A stretch of 36,958 bases of DNA from the NCBI GenBank assembly GCA_035511515.1, contig DATKFG010000126.1:1-36958 (forward strand), in the 5' to 3' direction. Below, in pieces: positions 8,608 to 16,888 of the stretch. Under the pieces are notes generated by a model. The model was given only the letters and a program-made list of their open reading frames with translations. It was not told the DNA's origin and ran no database searches. This DNA is from VBCK01 sp035511515 (GTDB taxonomy: Bacteria > Pseudomonadota > Gammaproteobacteria > Burkholderiales > Burkholderiaceae_F). The translations under genes were made by a program, and so were the position numbers. Numbering within the stretch: position 1 is the stretch's first letter; each line of letters begins with the position of its first letter.

Positions 8608-9861
8608 TCATGTGCGCGCGCCCTCGGTCGATCCGGTCGAGTGCGAGGCGTAGATCACTTCGCTGCGTGCCACTTTCTTTTTGGCGATCAGGTCGTTGGC
8701 GCGCCAGTACTGCTGGGCCGCGCCCACGCCGCTGCCCGGCTCGATCCGGATTCCCACGTCGAGCATCGCCATTTCGGCGCCGCCCAGCGCGCCCAGCAGC
8801 ATCAGCTCGTTCAGGTCTCCCAGGTGTCCGATGCGGAACACTTTGCCCGCGACCTTGCTCAGTCCCGCCCCCAGCGCCAGGTTATAGCGGCGGAAAGCGA
8901 CGTCGATCACGTGCGCGGCGTTGATGCCCTCCGGAACCACGACGGCCGAGACCGTGTCGGAATACCACTTGGGCTCCTTGGCGCACAGCTTCAGCTTCCA
9001 GCCCTCGCGCACCGCGGCGCGCACGCCGTTGGCGAGGTAAGCGTGCCGGGCGAAAACGTTCTCCAGCCCCTCTTCTTCCAGCAGCATCTGCAGCGACTCC
9101 TTCAGCCCGTACAGCATCGGCAGCGCCGGCGTGTACGGGAAGTAGCCGGTCTCGTTCGCCTTGATCATGTCGCCATAGTCGAAGTAGCAGCGCGGCTGCC
9201 GGGCCGATTGGCGCGCCACCAGCGCCCGCGGCCCGACGCAGCTCACGCCCAGGCCGGCCGGAAGCATCAGGCCTTTCTGGGAGCCCGTTATGCACACGTC
9301 CACGCCCCACTCGTCCATCCGGAAATCGATGCTGGCCAGGGAGCTCACCGCGTCGACGAACAGCAGCGCGGGGTGCCTGGCCGCGTCCATCGCGCGCCGC
9401 ACGGCGGCGATGTCGCTGGTGACGCCGGTGGCGGTCTCGTTGTGGCAGGCGAGCACCGCTTTGATCTTGCGCGCCTTGTCCGCTTCCAGCACCGCCTGGT
9501 AGCGCTCTACCGGCACGCCGGTGCCCCACTCGCAATCGATCGCCTCGACCTCGAATCCGAGGCGCTGGCACATGTCGATCCACAGGTGGCTGAACTGCCC
9601 GAAGCGGGAAGCCAGCACCTTGTCGCCGGGGCTCAGGCAGTTGGTCAGCGCCGCCTCCCAGCAGCCGGTGCCGGACGAGGGAAAGATGATCGGAGTGCCG
9701 GTGGTCGTCTTGAACACCTTCTTCAACGCATGCAGGATGCCGTGCGTCAGCTCGGGAAACCTGGAGGAACGGTGGTCCTCCATCGCGACCACCATCGCCC
9801 GCTGAACCCGGTCGGGAACGTTGGTGGGACCCGGGACAAAAAGAAAATTTCGGCCAGCCAT
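8608..9861 (-). CDS. sgaA: Serine-glyoxylate aminotransferase
   Basis: This PLP enzyme transfers the amino group of serine to glyoxylate, giving hydroxypyruvate and glycine; the glycine returns to GlyA. The 417-residue protein starts MAGRNFLFVPGPTNVPDR, typical of the class V aminotransferase branch that includes alanine-glyoxylate aminotransferases. SSGTGCWEAALTNCL and FVDAVSSLASIDFRMDEWGVD are conserved, and the PLP lysine is in TGSQKGLMLP. The ATG at 9861 was chosen because AAGGAGG lies five bases upstream; a longer in-frame start at 9906 overlaps glyA and lacks such a site. It follows glyA by 37 bases. Confidence 0.94.
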   Translation of the reverse strand: MAGRNFLFVPGPTNVPDRVQRAMVVAMEDHRSSRFPELTHGILHALKKVFKTTTGTPIIFPSSGTGCWEAALTNCLSPGDKVLASRFGQFSHLWIDMCQRLGFEVEAIDCEWGTGVPVERYQAVLEADKARKIKAVLACHNETATGVTSDIAAVRRAMDAARHPALLFVDAVSSLASIDFRMDEWGVDVCITGSQKGLMLPAGLGVSCVGPRALVARQSARQPRCYFDYGDMIKANETGYFPYTPALPMLYGLKESLQMLLEEEGLENVFARHAYLANGVRAAVREGWKLKLCAKEPKWYSDTVSAVVVPEGINAAHVIDVAFRRYNLALGAGLSKVAGKVFRIGHLGDLNELMLLGALGGAEMAMLDVGIRIEPGSGVGAAQQYWRANDLIAKKKVARSEVIYASHSTGSTEGART

Positions 9862-9898
9862 CCATGCCTCCTTGATGATGGATTCGTTCAGGTTGCGG

Positions 9899-11146
9899 TC
9901 ATCCATATACCGGCAGTCTGGAGCACATCCGTTGCACCTCCGCGGCCACGCGCGTCAGGACGCTGGGATCCTGCGGTGCCTCCAGCACATCGGCGATCAG
10001 GTGCGCCACCCGGGTCGCCTCCTGCACTTCGAAGCCGCGCGTGGTCATGGCCGGGGCCCCGATCCGGATTCCGGAGGTCACGAACGGCTTTTCCGGATCG
10101 TTCGGAATCGCGTTCTTGTTGACCGTGATGTGCGCCCGCCCCAGCGCGGCCTCGGCATCCTTGCCGGTGATCCGCTTGGCGCGCAGATCGAGCAGGAAAA
10201 GATGGCTCTGGGTGCCTCCTGAAACGACCCGCAGGCCGCGCTCGGTCAACGCGGCCGCCATCGCGCGCGCGTTGGCCTTGACGCGCTGCTGATAGACCTT
10301 GAACTCGGGGCTCAGAGCTTCCTTCAATGCCACCGCCTTGGCCGCGATCACGTGCATCAGCGGCCCGCCCTGGATGCCGGGAAAGATCATCGAGGCGAGC
10401 GGCTTTTCGAATTCGGCGCCCGACAGGATGATTCCTCCGCGCGGTCCGCGCAGCGTCTTGTGCGTGGTCGAGGTGACAAAGTGCGCGATGCCGACCGGAG
10501 ACGGATATTCGCCCGCAGCGATCAGCCCTGCGTAATGTGCCATGTCGACGAACAGGTACGCGCCGATGCGGTCGGCGATCGCCCGGAAGCGGCGCCAGTC
10601 GATCTCGAGCGAATAGGCCGAGGCGCCCGCTACGATCATTTTAGGGCGGTGCTCCTGCGCCAGACGCTCGACCTGGTCGTAGTCGATCTGCTCGGTGTCG
10701 GGGTGCAGGCCGTAGGTGGTCGCGCGGTACATTTTCCCGCTGAAATTGACGGCCGCGCCGTGCGTCAGGTGGCCGCCGTGCGCCAGCGACATGCCCAAAA
10801 TCGGGTCGCCCGGAGACAGCATCGCCATGTAGACGGCCGCGTTGGCCTGCGAGCCCGAATGCGGCTGCACGTTGGCGTACTCGGCCTTGAACAGCTCCTT
10901 GGCCCGGTCGATGGCGAGCTGCTCGGCCACGTCGACGTACTCGCAGCCTCCGTAATAACGTTTGCCCGGGTAGCCTTCGGCGTACTTGTTGGTCAGCACG
11001 GAGCCTTGTGCCTGCAGCACCGCCGGGCTCGCGTAGTTCTCCGAGGCGATCAGCTCGATGTGGTCCTCTTGCCGTTGCAGCTCCTGCTGCACTGCGGTCC
11101 ACAGTTGTGGATCGGTCTGCGCAATCAGGCGTTTCGGATCGAACAC
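9899..11146 (-). CDS. glyA: Serine hydroxymethyltransferase
   Basis: It joins methylene-THF to glycine to give serine, the entry reaction of the serine cycle. The 415-residue PLP enzyme has IELIASENYAS, YAEGYPGKRYYGGCEYVD, HSGSQANAAVY and the PLP lysine Lys230 in TSTTHKTLRGPRGG. Translation starts at GTG 11146 behind a GGAGGAG ribosome site. An ATG overlaps at 11148 but is out of frame. It is the first gene of the nine-gene minus-strand run, so its upstream region should hold the main serine-cycle promoter. A second, housekeeping glyA is likely elsewhere in the genome, as in other serine-cycle methylotrophs; this is inference. Confidence 0.95.
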   Translation of the reverse strand: MFDPKRLIAQTDPQLWTAVQQELQRQEDHIELIASENYASPAVLQAQGSVLTNKYAEGYPGKRYYGGCEYVDVAEQLAIDRAKELFKAEYANVQPHSGSQANAAVYMAMLSPGDPILGMSLAHGGHLTHGAAVNFSGKMYRATTYGLHPDTEQIDYDQVERLAQEHRPKMIVAGASAYSLEIDWRRFRAIADRIGAYLFVDMAHYAGLIAAGEYPSPVGIAHFVTSTTHKTLRGPRGGIILSGAEFEKPLASMIFPGIQGGPLMHVIAAKAVALKEALSPEFKVYQQRVKANARAMAAALTERGLRVVSGGTQSHLFLLDLRAKRITGKDAEAALGRAHITVNKNAIPNDPEKPFVTSGIRIGAPAMTTRGFEVQEATRVAHLIADVLEAPQDPSVLTRVAAEVQRMCSRLPVYG

Positions 11147-11365
11147 ATCTCCTCCTCGGGCCGGCCGGACCCTGCGCTTTCATCGGGGAGCCGCTATTGT
11201 GAGCGCGCAGCTTAGAAGCAGACTAAATGTGCGAATAGTCAGAGTTTTTTGAGATTCCCATCAGGCTACCTTATCGATTCGTCTTTCCAAATAAGAAAGG
11301 CGAAACATATTTGGCCAGCGGCCGTCTGGCCGCAGAATCACGCGATTCACGGCAATGGTCCCGCA
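11147..11365. promoter_or_regulatory. Divergent control region between glyA and gck
   Basis: This 219-base gap separates the first gene of the serine-cycle operon (minus) from gck (plus). Positions 11210-11312 are distinctly richer in A and T than the flanks. An inverted repeat CCAAATA (11287-11293) / TATTTGG (11308-11314) and a smaller dyad CTTTC (11283-11287) / GAAAG (11294-11298) lie inside it. This fits a binding site for a regulator such as the LysR-type QscR that controls serine-cycle genes in Methylorubrum, but no regulator gene is in the window and the assignment is inference. A weak plus-strand -35-like TTGAGA lies at 11249-11254. I could not fix either promoter with confidence. Confidence 0.55.
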
Positions 11366-12631
11366 ATGAGCCCATCGAGCGACCGCGATTTGCTGTTCTC
11401 GCTGTTCCGCGCGGCGGTTGAAGCAGCCGACCCGATGCGGATCGTGCCGCCGCACCTGCCGGCACGGCCGCGCGGACGCGCGCTGGTGATCGGGGCCGGC
11501 AAGGCGTCGGCCCAGATGGCGCGGGCGGTCGAACTGAACTGGTCGGGCCCCTTGGAGGGATTGGTCGTGACGCGCTACGGTTACAAAGTCCCGACCGACC
11601 GAATCGAGATCGTCGAAGCGGCGCATCCCGTTCCCGACCGGGCCGGGCTGGACGCCGCCGCCAGGATCCTGCAACTGGTGCGCGGTCTGAGCGCGGACGA
11701 CCTGGTTCTGTGCCTGATTTCGGGTGGCGGCTCGTCTTTGCTGCCGCTGCCGGCCAACGGTCTGACGCTGGCCGACAAGCAGCTGGTGAACCGGACCCTG
11801 CTGCGCTCGGGCGCGACGATCTCCGAGATCAATTGCGTCCGCAAGCACCTGTCGGCAATCAAGGGCGGGCGGCTCGCCGCGGCGTGCGCGCCGGCGCGCG
11901 TGGTCACGCTGCTGATCTCCGATGTGCCGGGCGATGATCCGTCGGTGATCGCCTCCGGTCCGACCGTGCCGGATCCGACCACCAGCGCCGATGCGCTGGC
12001 GATCCTTCAAAAGTACGCGATCAGCGAGCCAGCTGCGGCGCTGGATCATCTGCGGCGCGGTCACGACGAAACACCCAAGCCGGGCGATCCGCGTCTGGCC
12101 GCAGCCGAAGCCATTCTGGTCGGAGCCCCGCAGGCTTCGCTCGAGGCGGCCGCGGCTGTGGCACGGGCCGCGGGCGTGACGCCGCTGATCCTGAGCGATG
12201 CCATCGAAGGCGAGGCGCGCGATGTGGCGCTGGTGCATGCCGCCATTGCGCGCCAGATCGCCACCCACGGACAGCCGGCGCGCGCGCCGTGCGTGCTGCT
12301 GTCCGGGGGCGAAACGACGGTCACCGTGCGCGGCCAGGGGCGTGGCGGGCGCAACGCCGAATTCCTGCTGGCCCTGACGATCGCGCTGGACGGGCACCCC
12401 AAGGTGCACTCCATCGCGTGCGATACCGACGGAGTCGATGGCACCGAGGACAACGCCGGCGCGATCGCCGGTCCCGATTCGCTCGCCCGCGCGGCGGCGC
12501 TGGGACTGCGCGCCAAGGACTTCCTGGCCGACAACGACGGCTACACGTTCTTCGAACGCCTCGGCGATCTGGTGGTCACCGGGCCCACTCTGACCAACGT
12601 CAACGATTTCCGAGCGATCGTGGTGCGCTAG
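11366..12631 (+). CDS. gck: Glycerate 2-kinase (MOFRL/GckA type)
   Basis: It phosphorylates D-glycerate to 2-phosphoglycerate, which enolase turns into PEP for Ppc. The 421-residue protein has an N-terminal DUF4147 domain with GAGKASAQMA (43-52) and LISGGGSSLLPLP (118-129), then a C-terminal MOFRL domain with LLSGGETTVTVRGQGRGGRNAEF and ACDTDGVDGTEDNAGA. The ATG at 11366 gives MSPSSDRDLLFSLF, the expected family start; the frame is open for 39 codons further upstream without family resemblance. No strong ribosome site is visible. It is transcribed away from the glyA operon, and HprA's product is its substrate, so co-regulation from the shared region is likely. Confidence 0.92.
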   Translation: MSPSSDRDLLFSLFRAAVEAADPMRIVPPHLPARPRGRALVIGAGKASAQMARAVELNWSGPLEGLVVTRYGYKVPTDRIEIVEAAHPVPDRAGLDAAARILQLVRGLSADDLVLCLISGGGSSLLPLPANGLTLADKQLVNRTLLRSGATISEINCVRKHLSAIKGGRLAAACAPARVVTLLISDVPGDDPSVIASGPTVPDPTTSADALAILQKYAISEPAAALDHLRRGHDETPKPGDPRLAAAEAILVGAPQASLEAAAAVARAAGVTPLILSDAIEGEARDVALVHAAIARQIATHGQPARAPCVLLSGGETTVTVRGQGRGGRNAEFLLALTIALDGHPKVHSIACDTDGVDGTEDNAGAIAGPDSLARAAALGLRAKDFLADNDGYTFFERLGDLVVTGPTLTNVNDFRAIVVR

Positions 12632-12650
12632 CTAGGCCTCAGCCTGTATC

Positions 12651-12673
12651 GAGCCCTCACCCCTGATGGGCTC
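12651..12673. terminator. Possible bidirectional terminator between gck and ftfL
   Basis: GAGCCC (12651-12656) and GGGCTC (12668-12673) form a 6-bp stem with an 11-base loop. It lies 19 bases after the gck stop and directly after the ftfL stop, where the two genes converge. No T-run follows on either strand, so termination is only a suggestion from position. Confidence 0.3.
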
Positions 12674-14347
12674 TTAGAACAGGCCGACGACTTTGCCCTT
12701 GTCGTCGATGTCGATGGCGTGAGCCGACGGTACCTTCGGCAGGCCCGGCATGGTCATGATGTCGCCGCAGATCATCACGACGAACTCGGCTCCGGCTGCC
12801 AGCCGCACCTCGCGGATGTCGACCACGTGCCCGGTGGGCGCCCCGCGCACCGCCGGGTCGGTCGTGAACGAGTACTGCGTCTTGGCGACGCACACGGGGT
12901 AGTGGCTGAAGCCGGCCTGCTGCAGCCGCTCGATCTCGGCCTTGACCTTGCTGTCGGCCGCGATGTCCGATGCGCCATAGACGCGTGTGGCGATCGCGCG
13001 CATCTTGTCCCATAGCGATGCGCGCTCGTCGTATACGAATTTCATCTGGCTGGGCTGCTCGCTGAGGCGGACCACTTCATGGGCCAGCTCCTCGGCGCCG
13101 AGGCCGCCCTGCGCCCAGTGGCGCGCGATGACCGCGCGGCACCCTTTCTTGGCCACCCGCTCCGTGACCAGCGCGAGCTCGGCCTCGGTGTCGTGGCTGC
13201 GGTGATTGATCGCGACCACGCATGGCAGGCCGTAGACGTTCCGCACGTTGTCGATGTGCCGCTCCACGTTGGCAAGGCCCCGCTCCAGCGCCGGCAGATT
13301 CTCCTTCGACACCGCTGCCACCTCGACGCCGCCGTGAAACTTCAAGGCCCGCAGCGTGGCCACCAGCACCACGGCCGACGGACGCAGGCCGGACTTGCGG
13401 CACTTGATGTCGATGAACTTCTCGGCTCCCAGATCGGCGCCGAAGCCGGCTTCGGTGACGACGTAGTCGGTCAGCTTCAGCGCGCTGGCGGTCGCCAGCA
13501 CCGAATTGCAGCCATGCGCGATGTTGGCGAACGGACCCCCATGGATCAGCGCGGGGTTGTTCTCGAGCGTCTGCACCAGGTTCGGCGCCAAGGCGTCTTT
13601 CAGCAGCACCGCCATCGCCCCGGCCGCATGCAGATCGCGCGCCATGATCGGAGTGCGTTCCGCCGTGTACGCCACCACGATCCGCCCGAGGCGCTCCTTC
13701 AGGTCGCGCAGGCTGGTGGCCAGGCAGAAGATGGCCATCACCTCCGAGGCGACCACGATGTCGAAGCCGTCCTGGCGCGGAAAGCCGTTGGCCGGCCCCC
13801 CCAGACCGACCGTGATGTCGCGCAGCGCGCGGTCGTTCATGTCGACCACGCGCCGCCACGCGACCCGGCGCACGTCGATGCCGAGGCTGTTGCCGTGGTG
13901 AACGTGGTTGTCGATCAGGGCCGACAGCAGGTTGTTGGCGGCCGCGATCGCGGCAAAATCGCCCGTGAAGTGCAGGTTGATGTCTTCCATCGGCACGACC
14001 TGGGCATAGCCGCCGCCGGCTGCGCCGCCCTTCATCCCGAACACGGGCCCCATGGAGGGCTCGCGCAGGCAGATCATCGCCTTCTTGCCGATCCGGTTCA
14101 GCGCGTCTCCCAGCCCGACCGTCGTGGTCGTCTTGCCCTCGCCCGCGGGCGTCGGCGACATCGCGGTCACCAGCACGAGCTTGCCGTCGGGGCGGGCCTG
14201 GATCGACTCGAGGTAATCGAGCGAAAGCTTGGCCTTGTAGTGCCCGTACGGCTGCAGGTGCTCGGCACCGATGCCCAGTTTTTCCTGCGCCACCTCGGCA
14301 ATGCGCTTCAGTTTGGCCTGTTGCGCAATTTCGATATCGCTCAGCAT
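12674..14347 (-). CDS. ftfL: Formate-tetrahydrofolate ligase
   Basis: It makes 10-formyl-THF from formate, ATP and THF, the entry point of formate carbon into the serine cycle in methylotrophs. The 557-residue protein begins MLSDIEIAQQAKLK and carries the P-loop TPAGEGKTTTTVGLGDAL, MGPVFGMKGGAAGGGYAQV and DINLHFTGDFAAI. The C-terminus MTMPGLPKVPSAHAIDIDDKG is typical. The ATG at 14347 is preferred over a GTG six codons upstream because GGGGGAG lies seven bases before it and the family starts (M)xSDIEIA. It converges on gck and lies 89 bases downstream of tatD. A weak -10-like GATAAT (minus strand, 14405-14410) could be its own promoter. Confidence 0.95.
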   Translation of the reverse strand: MLSDIEIAQQAKLKRIAEVAQEKLGIGAEHLQPYGHYKAKLSLDYLESIQARPDGKLVLVTAMSPTPAGEGKTTTTVGLGDALNRIGKKAMICLREPSMGPVFGMKGGAAGGGYAQVVPMEDINLHFTGDFAAIAAANNLLSALIDNHVHHGNSLGIDVRRVAWRRVVDMNDRALRDITVGLGGPANGFPRQDGFDIVVASEVMAIFCLATSLRDLKERLGRIVVAYTAERTPIMARDLHAAGAMAVLLKDALAPNLVQTLENNPALIHGGPFANIAHGCNSVLATASALKLTDYVVTEAGFGADLGAEKFIDIKCRKSGLRPSAVVLVATLRALKFHGGVEVAAVSKENLPALERGLANVERHIDNVRNVYGLPCVVAINHRSHDTEAELALVTERVAKKGCRAVIARHWAQGGLGAEELAHEVVRLSEQPSQMKFVYDERASLWDKMRAIATRVYGASDIAADSKVKAEIERLQQAGFSHYPVCVAKTQYSFTTDPAVRGAPTGHVVDIREVRLAAGAEFVVMICGDIMTMPGLPKVPSAHAIDIDDKGKVVGLF

Positions 14348-14436
14348 TCGTTTGACTCCCCCCACTCCAGGTCAGCGTTGCAGATTCTCGATTCTTTGAA
14401 CCGCATTATCCGGGTTCCGCTTCGCGCGGGAAACAC

Positions 14437-15222
14437 CTAGCTCGTCGCCGCCTCGGGCAGCGGCGGTTTGAAAAGCCTCAGAAAGTTCTCGCGCGTCGCC
14501 GCCGCGATCGTCGGCAGCGGCTGCGAGGTCAGCTCGGCCAGCTTCTGCGCAACCGCCACCACGCGCGCCGGCTCGTTGACCTTCCCACGATAAGGCACCG
14601 GCGACAGGTAAGGTGCGTCGGTTTCGATCAGCAGGCGGTCCAGCGGAACCTGCGCGACCGTCTGCTGAAGCGATACCGCATTACGAAACGTCACGATTCC
14701 GGAATATGAGATGTAGAAGCCCAGCTCGAGCGCTGCCAGCGCGAACTGCAGCGATTCGGTAAAGCAGTGCATCACGCCGCCCACCTGCGCCGCGTTTTCC
14801 TGCTTCAGGATCGTGAGGGTATCGTCAGGCGCATACCGGCTATGCACGACCAGAGGCTTGCCCGCTTCGCGCGCAGCACGGATGTGCACCCGGAAGCGGT
14901 CGCGCTGCCAGTCAAGCGGTTCTTTAAGCCGGTAGTAGTCGAGGCCGGTCTCGCCGATCGCGAGCACCCTCGGATGGGCGGCTCGTCCCGCGAGCTGCGC
15001 AACGGTCGGTTCTTCGGACTCGGTGGTGTCCGGATGCACGCCGACCGTGGCGAAGATGTCGGGCTCCGATTCGGCCAGTTCCAGCACCGAGGCGAACTCC
15101 TCCATCCGCACGCACACATTCAGCGCCGCGCTGACGCCAGCACGCCGCATCCGATCGAGCACCCCGGCGCGGTCGGCAACCAGCTCCGGAAACGACAGGT
15201 GACAGTGGGAGTCGACGTACAT
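14437..15222 (-). CDS. tatD: TatD family metal-dependent hydrolase / deoxyribonuclease
   Basis: The 261-residue TIM-barrel protein has the TatD metal ligands His6 and His8 (DSHCHLSFPEL), Glu91 (AIGETGLDYY), His127 (VVHSR), His152 (GVMHCF) and Asp202 (LIETDAPYLSP). Family members act as 3'-5' nucleases or unspecified phosphoesterases in the cytoplasm. It is the last gene of the mltG-tmk-holB-pilZ-tatD block, an arrangement common in beta- and gammaproteobacteria. A 160-base gap with a hairpin separates it from pilZ, so it may be partly uncoupled. No good ribosome site is visible before the ATG at 15222. Confidence 0.92.
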   Translation of the reverse strand: MYVDSHCHLSFPELVADRAGVLDRMRRAGVSAALNVCVRMEEFASVLELAESEPDIFATVGVHPDTTESEEPTVAQLAGRAAHPRVLAIGETGLDYYRLKEPLDWQRDRFRVHIRAAREAGKPLVVHSRYAPDDTLTILKQENAAQVGGVMHCFTESLQFALAALELGFYISYSGIVTFRNAVSLQQTVAQVPLDRLLIETDAPYLSPVPYRGKVNEPARVVAVAQKLAELTSQPLPTIAAATRENFLRLFKPPLPEAATS

Positions 15223-15245
15223 GCCGGTTTGAGTCTTCGTGAAGC

Positions 15246-15266
15246 AAGGGTTCCTTCTGAACCCTT
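15246..15266. terminator. Hairpin between pilZ and tatD
   Basis: AAGGGTTC (15246-15253) and GAACCCTT (15259-15266) form a perfect 8-bp stem with a 5-base loop. On the plus strand the stem runs into TTTT including its last base pairs, but no plus-strand gene ends nearby. On the minus strand, the direction of pilZ and tatD, no T-run follows. It may act as an RNA-stability or partial termination element between pilZ and tatD. Confidence 0.35.
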
Positions 15267-15382
15267 TTCATGGGCTGGGGGAGCGCGGCGGGGCCGCCCA
15301 GCTCCTCGCAGCCGATGCTCCAGCTTTTCGGTCAAGGGCTAGCGCGTCGTCGAAGCTGCTACGCCCGCACCGCGAACACGCA

Positions 15383-15769
15383 CTATAAGGTATGAGTCGG
15401 GCGGGCCGAACGCAGGGCGGCGCCCAGCGCGTCCTCGATCCGCTTGCGAGCGCTGAAACCGGAGTCATCGGCGGGGAACTGCACGCCGATGCCCGGCGTC
15501 TTGGAGGCACCAGCTCCGGATGGGCTGATCCAGACGACCTTGCCGGCCACCGGAATCTTGGTCGGATCGTCGAGCAGCGTCAAAATGAGATAGACGTCGT
15601 CGCCAAGCTGATACGGGCGATTGGTCGGCACGAAAATGCCGCCGTTCTTGATGAATGGCATGAACGCCGCGTACAACGCGGCCTTCTCCTTGATCGACAG
15701 CGACAGAACCGCGGGCCGGCCGGCGCCCGCACCGGCGGCACCGACCTGCGTGGCGAAGTTCGCGCTCAT
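15383..15769 (-). CDS. pilZ: PilZ domain protein (type IV pilus PilZ type)
   Basis: The 128-residue protein contains a single PilZ-like domain (about residues 20-105) with LSLSIKEKAALYAAFMPFI.NGG and a GxxV/W-type strand (GKVVWISPSG). The arginine motif RxxxR needed for cyclic-di-GMP binding is not seen, as is usual for true PilZ of type IV pilus assembly. Its place directly after holB (21-base gap) copies the Pseudomonas and Burkholderiales order. The role in pilus assembly is inferred from family and position. Confidence 0.88.
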   Translation of the reverse strand: MSANFATQVGAAGAGAGRPAVLSLSIKEKAALYAAFMPFIKNGGIFVPTNRPYQLGDDVYLILTLLDDPTKIPVAGKVVWISPSGAGASKTPGIGVQFPADDSGFSARKRIEDALGAALRSARPTHTL

Positions 15770-15790
15770 GATCCGGATCTCGATTCCAAC

Positions 15791-16888
15791 TCAGTCCCCG
15801 GGATGGGTTCCAGGGTCGTTGATCGAACGAATGTAGGACAACAGCATACCCTCGATCGCCAGCTTGGCGTTCAGCGGATGGTCCGCAAACGAGCGCGCAT
15901 TGCGCAATTCGGCCATCCATGAGCAGGCCTCGGCGACCTGCCATTTGGCCCCGAGTTGCCGCAATGCCGCGACGTCCTGTGGATGATAGCGAACGACCCC
16001 GGCCAGGCTAAACGCCAAAAAGTCCCATCCCCAGCGTTGAAACAAAGCGACCGAACCGCCCACGGGCACCTCCCTTGGCACCGCAGCGACGAGCTCGGCG
16101 GCTGTGAGTAGGGCGCCCTTGCGCAGCAGCGCCAGCAGCCGGCCGTGCAGCTCGGGGGACAGGCCGTTGCGCTCGCTCTGCGCGGCCAGCAGCGGCGCGC
16201 CGCCCGCCTCGATCAGCCGCTGCTGCGGCTGCTCGATGCCCTGCTGTTGGAGCCAGTCGGTCGCCTCGGCCCGCGCCGGCAGAGCGACCCGCAGCAGCGC
16301 GCACCGCGAGCGCAAGGTGGGCAGCGTCTCGTCGACCCGGTGGCTCACCAGCAGGAACACGGTCCGCGGCGGCGGCTCCTCGAGAACCTTCAGCAGCGCG
16401 TTCGAAGCGGGCGTGTTCAAGGATTCGGCCGGCTCGATCACGATCACGCGCGGTCCTCCGCGGTGCGTCGTCAGCGTGGTCCATTCAGCCAGTTCGCGAA
16501 TCTGCTCGATCCGGATCTCGCGGCTGGCTCGCGTCCTGGAATCGGCCACCGCAACGGCCCCCTCGCCGTCGAGGCCCTGGCTCGCGCGCGGATCGGGCTC
16601 GCCCAGCGCCTGCGGGCGTACCACGCGCAGGTCCGGATGATTGCCGGCGGCGACCAGAGCGCATCCCGCGCAGCGCCCGCAGGCGCCGCCCCTGGCCGCC
16701 GAAGCTTCGGCGAAGGCGGCGGCCGTGCGCTGCTCGCACAGCAGGGTTTCGGCCATATCCAGCGCCAGATCGAGCTTGCCGATGCCGGCCGCCCCATGCA
16801 GCAGCACGGCATGAACCTGGCGCGCCAGCAGCTGCCCGAGCGACTGGCGTGCGGCCCCCTGCCAGGGAAGCGCTTTCAGGCGCGCCAC
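15791..16888 (-). CDS. holB: DNA polymerase III delta' subunit
   Basis: It is part of the clamp-loader complex. The 365-residue protein has a P-loop-like HGAAGIGK (31-38), zinc ligands Cys51, Cys70, Cys73 and Cys76, and the conserved NALLKVLEEPPP.TVFLLVSH...LPT.RSRC segment of delta'. In E. coli the first two zinc cysteines are about nine residues apart; here they are 19 apart, because a repeat encoding AAAFAEASAA is inserted in frame. The start is uncertain: GTG 16888, overlapping the tmk stop by 13 bases, keeps the whole N-terminal region, and no ATG precedes the P-loop. pilZ follows 21 bases later. Confidence 0.92.
   Translation of the reverse strand: MARLKALPWQGAARQSLGQLLARQVHAVLLHGAAGIGKLDLALDMAETLLCEQRTAAAFAEASAARGGACGRCAGCALVAAGNHPDLRVVRPQALGEPDPRASQGLDGEGAVAVADSRTRASREIRIEQIRELAEWTTLTTHRGGPRVIVIEPAESLNTPASNALLKVLEEPPPRTVFLLVSHRVDETLPTLRSRCALLRVALPARAEATDWLQQQGIEQPQQRLIEAGGAPLLAAQSERNGLSPELHGRLLALLRKGALLTAAELVAAVPREVPVGGSVALFQRWGWDFLAFSLAGVVRYHPQDVAALRQLGAKWQVAEACSWMAELRNARSFADHPLNAKLAIEGMLLSYIRSINDPGTHPGD
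16694..16720. repeat. REP-like palindrome inside holB
   Basis: The 27-base element begins GGCCGCCGAAGCTTCGG and ends GCGAAGGCGGC. It matches the ppc copy (3862-3889) at nearly every position and the mltG copy in the opposite orientation. It adds about ten residues between the first two zinc ligands of the delta' subunit without breaking the frame. Confidence 0.65.

Noticed and set aside
11147..11250. Glycine riboswitch before glyA
   Set aside because: The leader is short and I found none of the conserved glycine-aptamer segments.
12651..12673. Copy of the repeat element seen at 61-98
   Set aside because: Only the short string CCCTCACCCC is shared; the stem is different, so I treat it as a separate weak hairpin.
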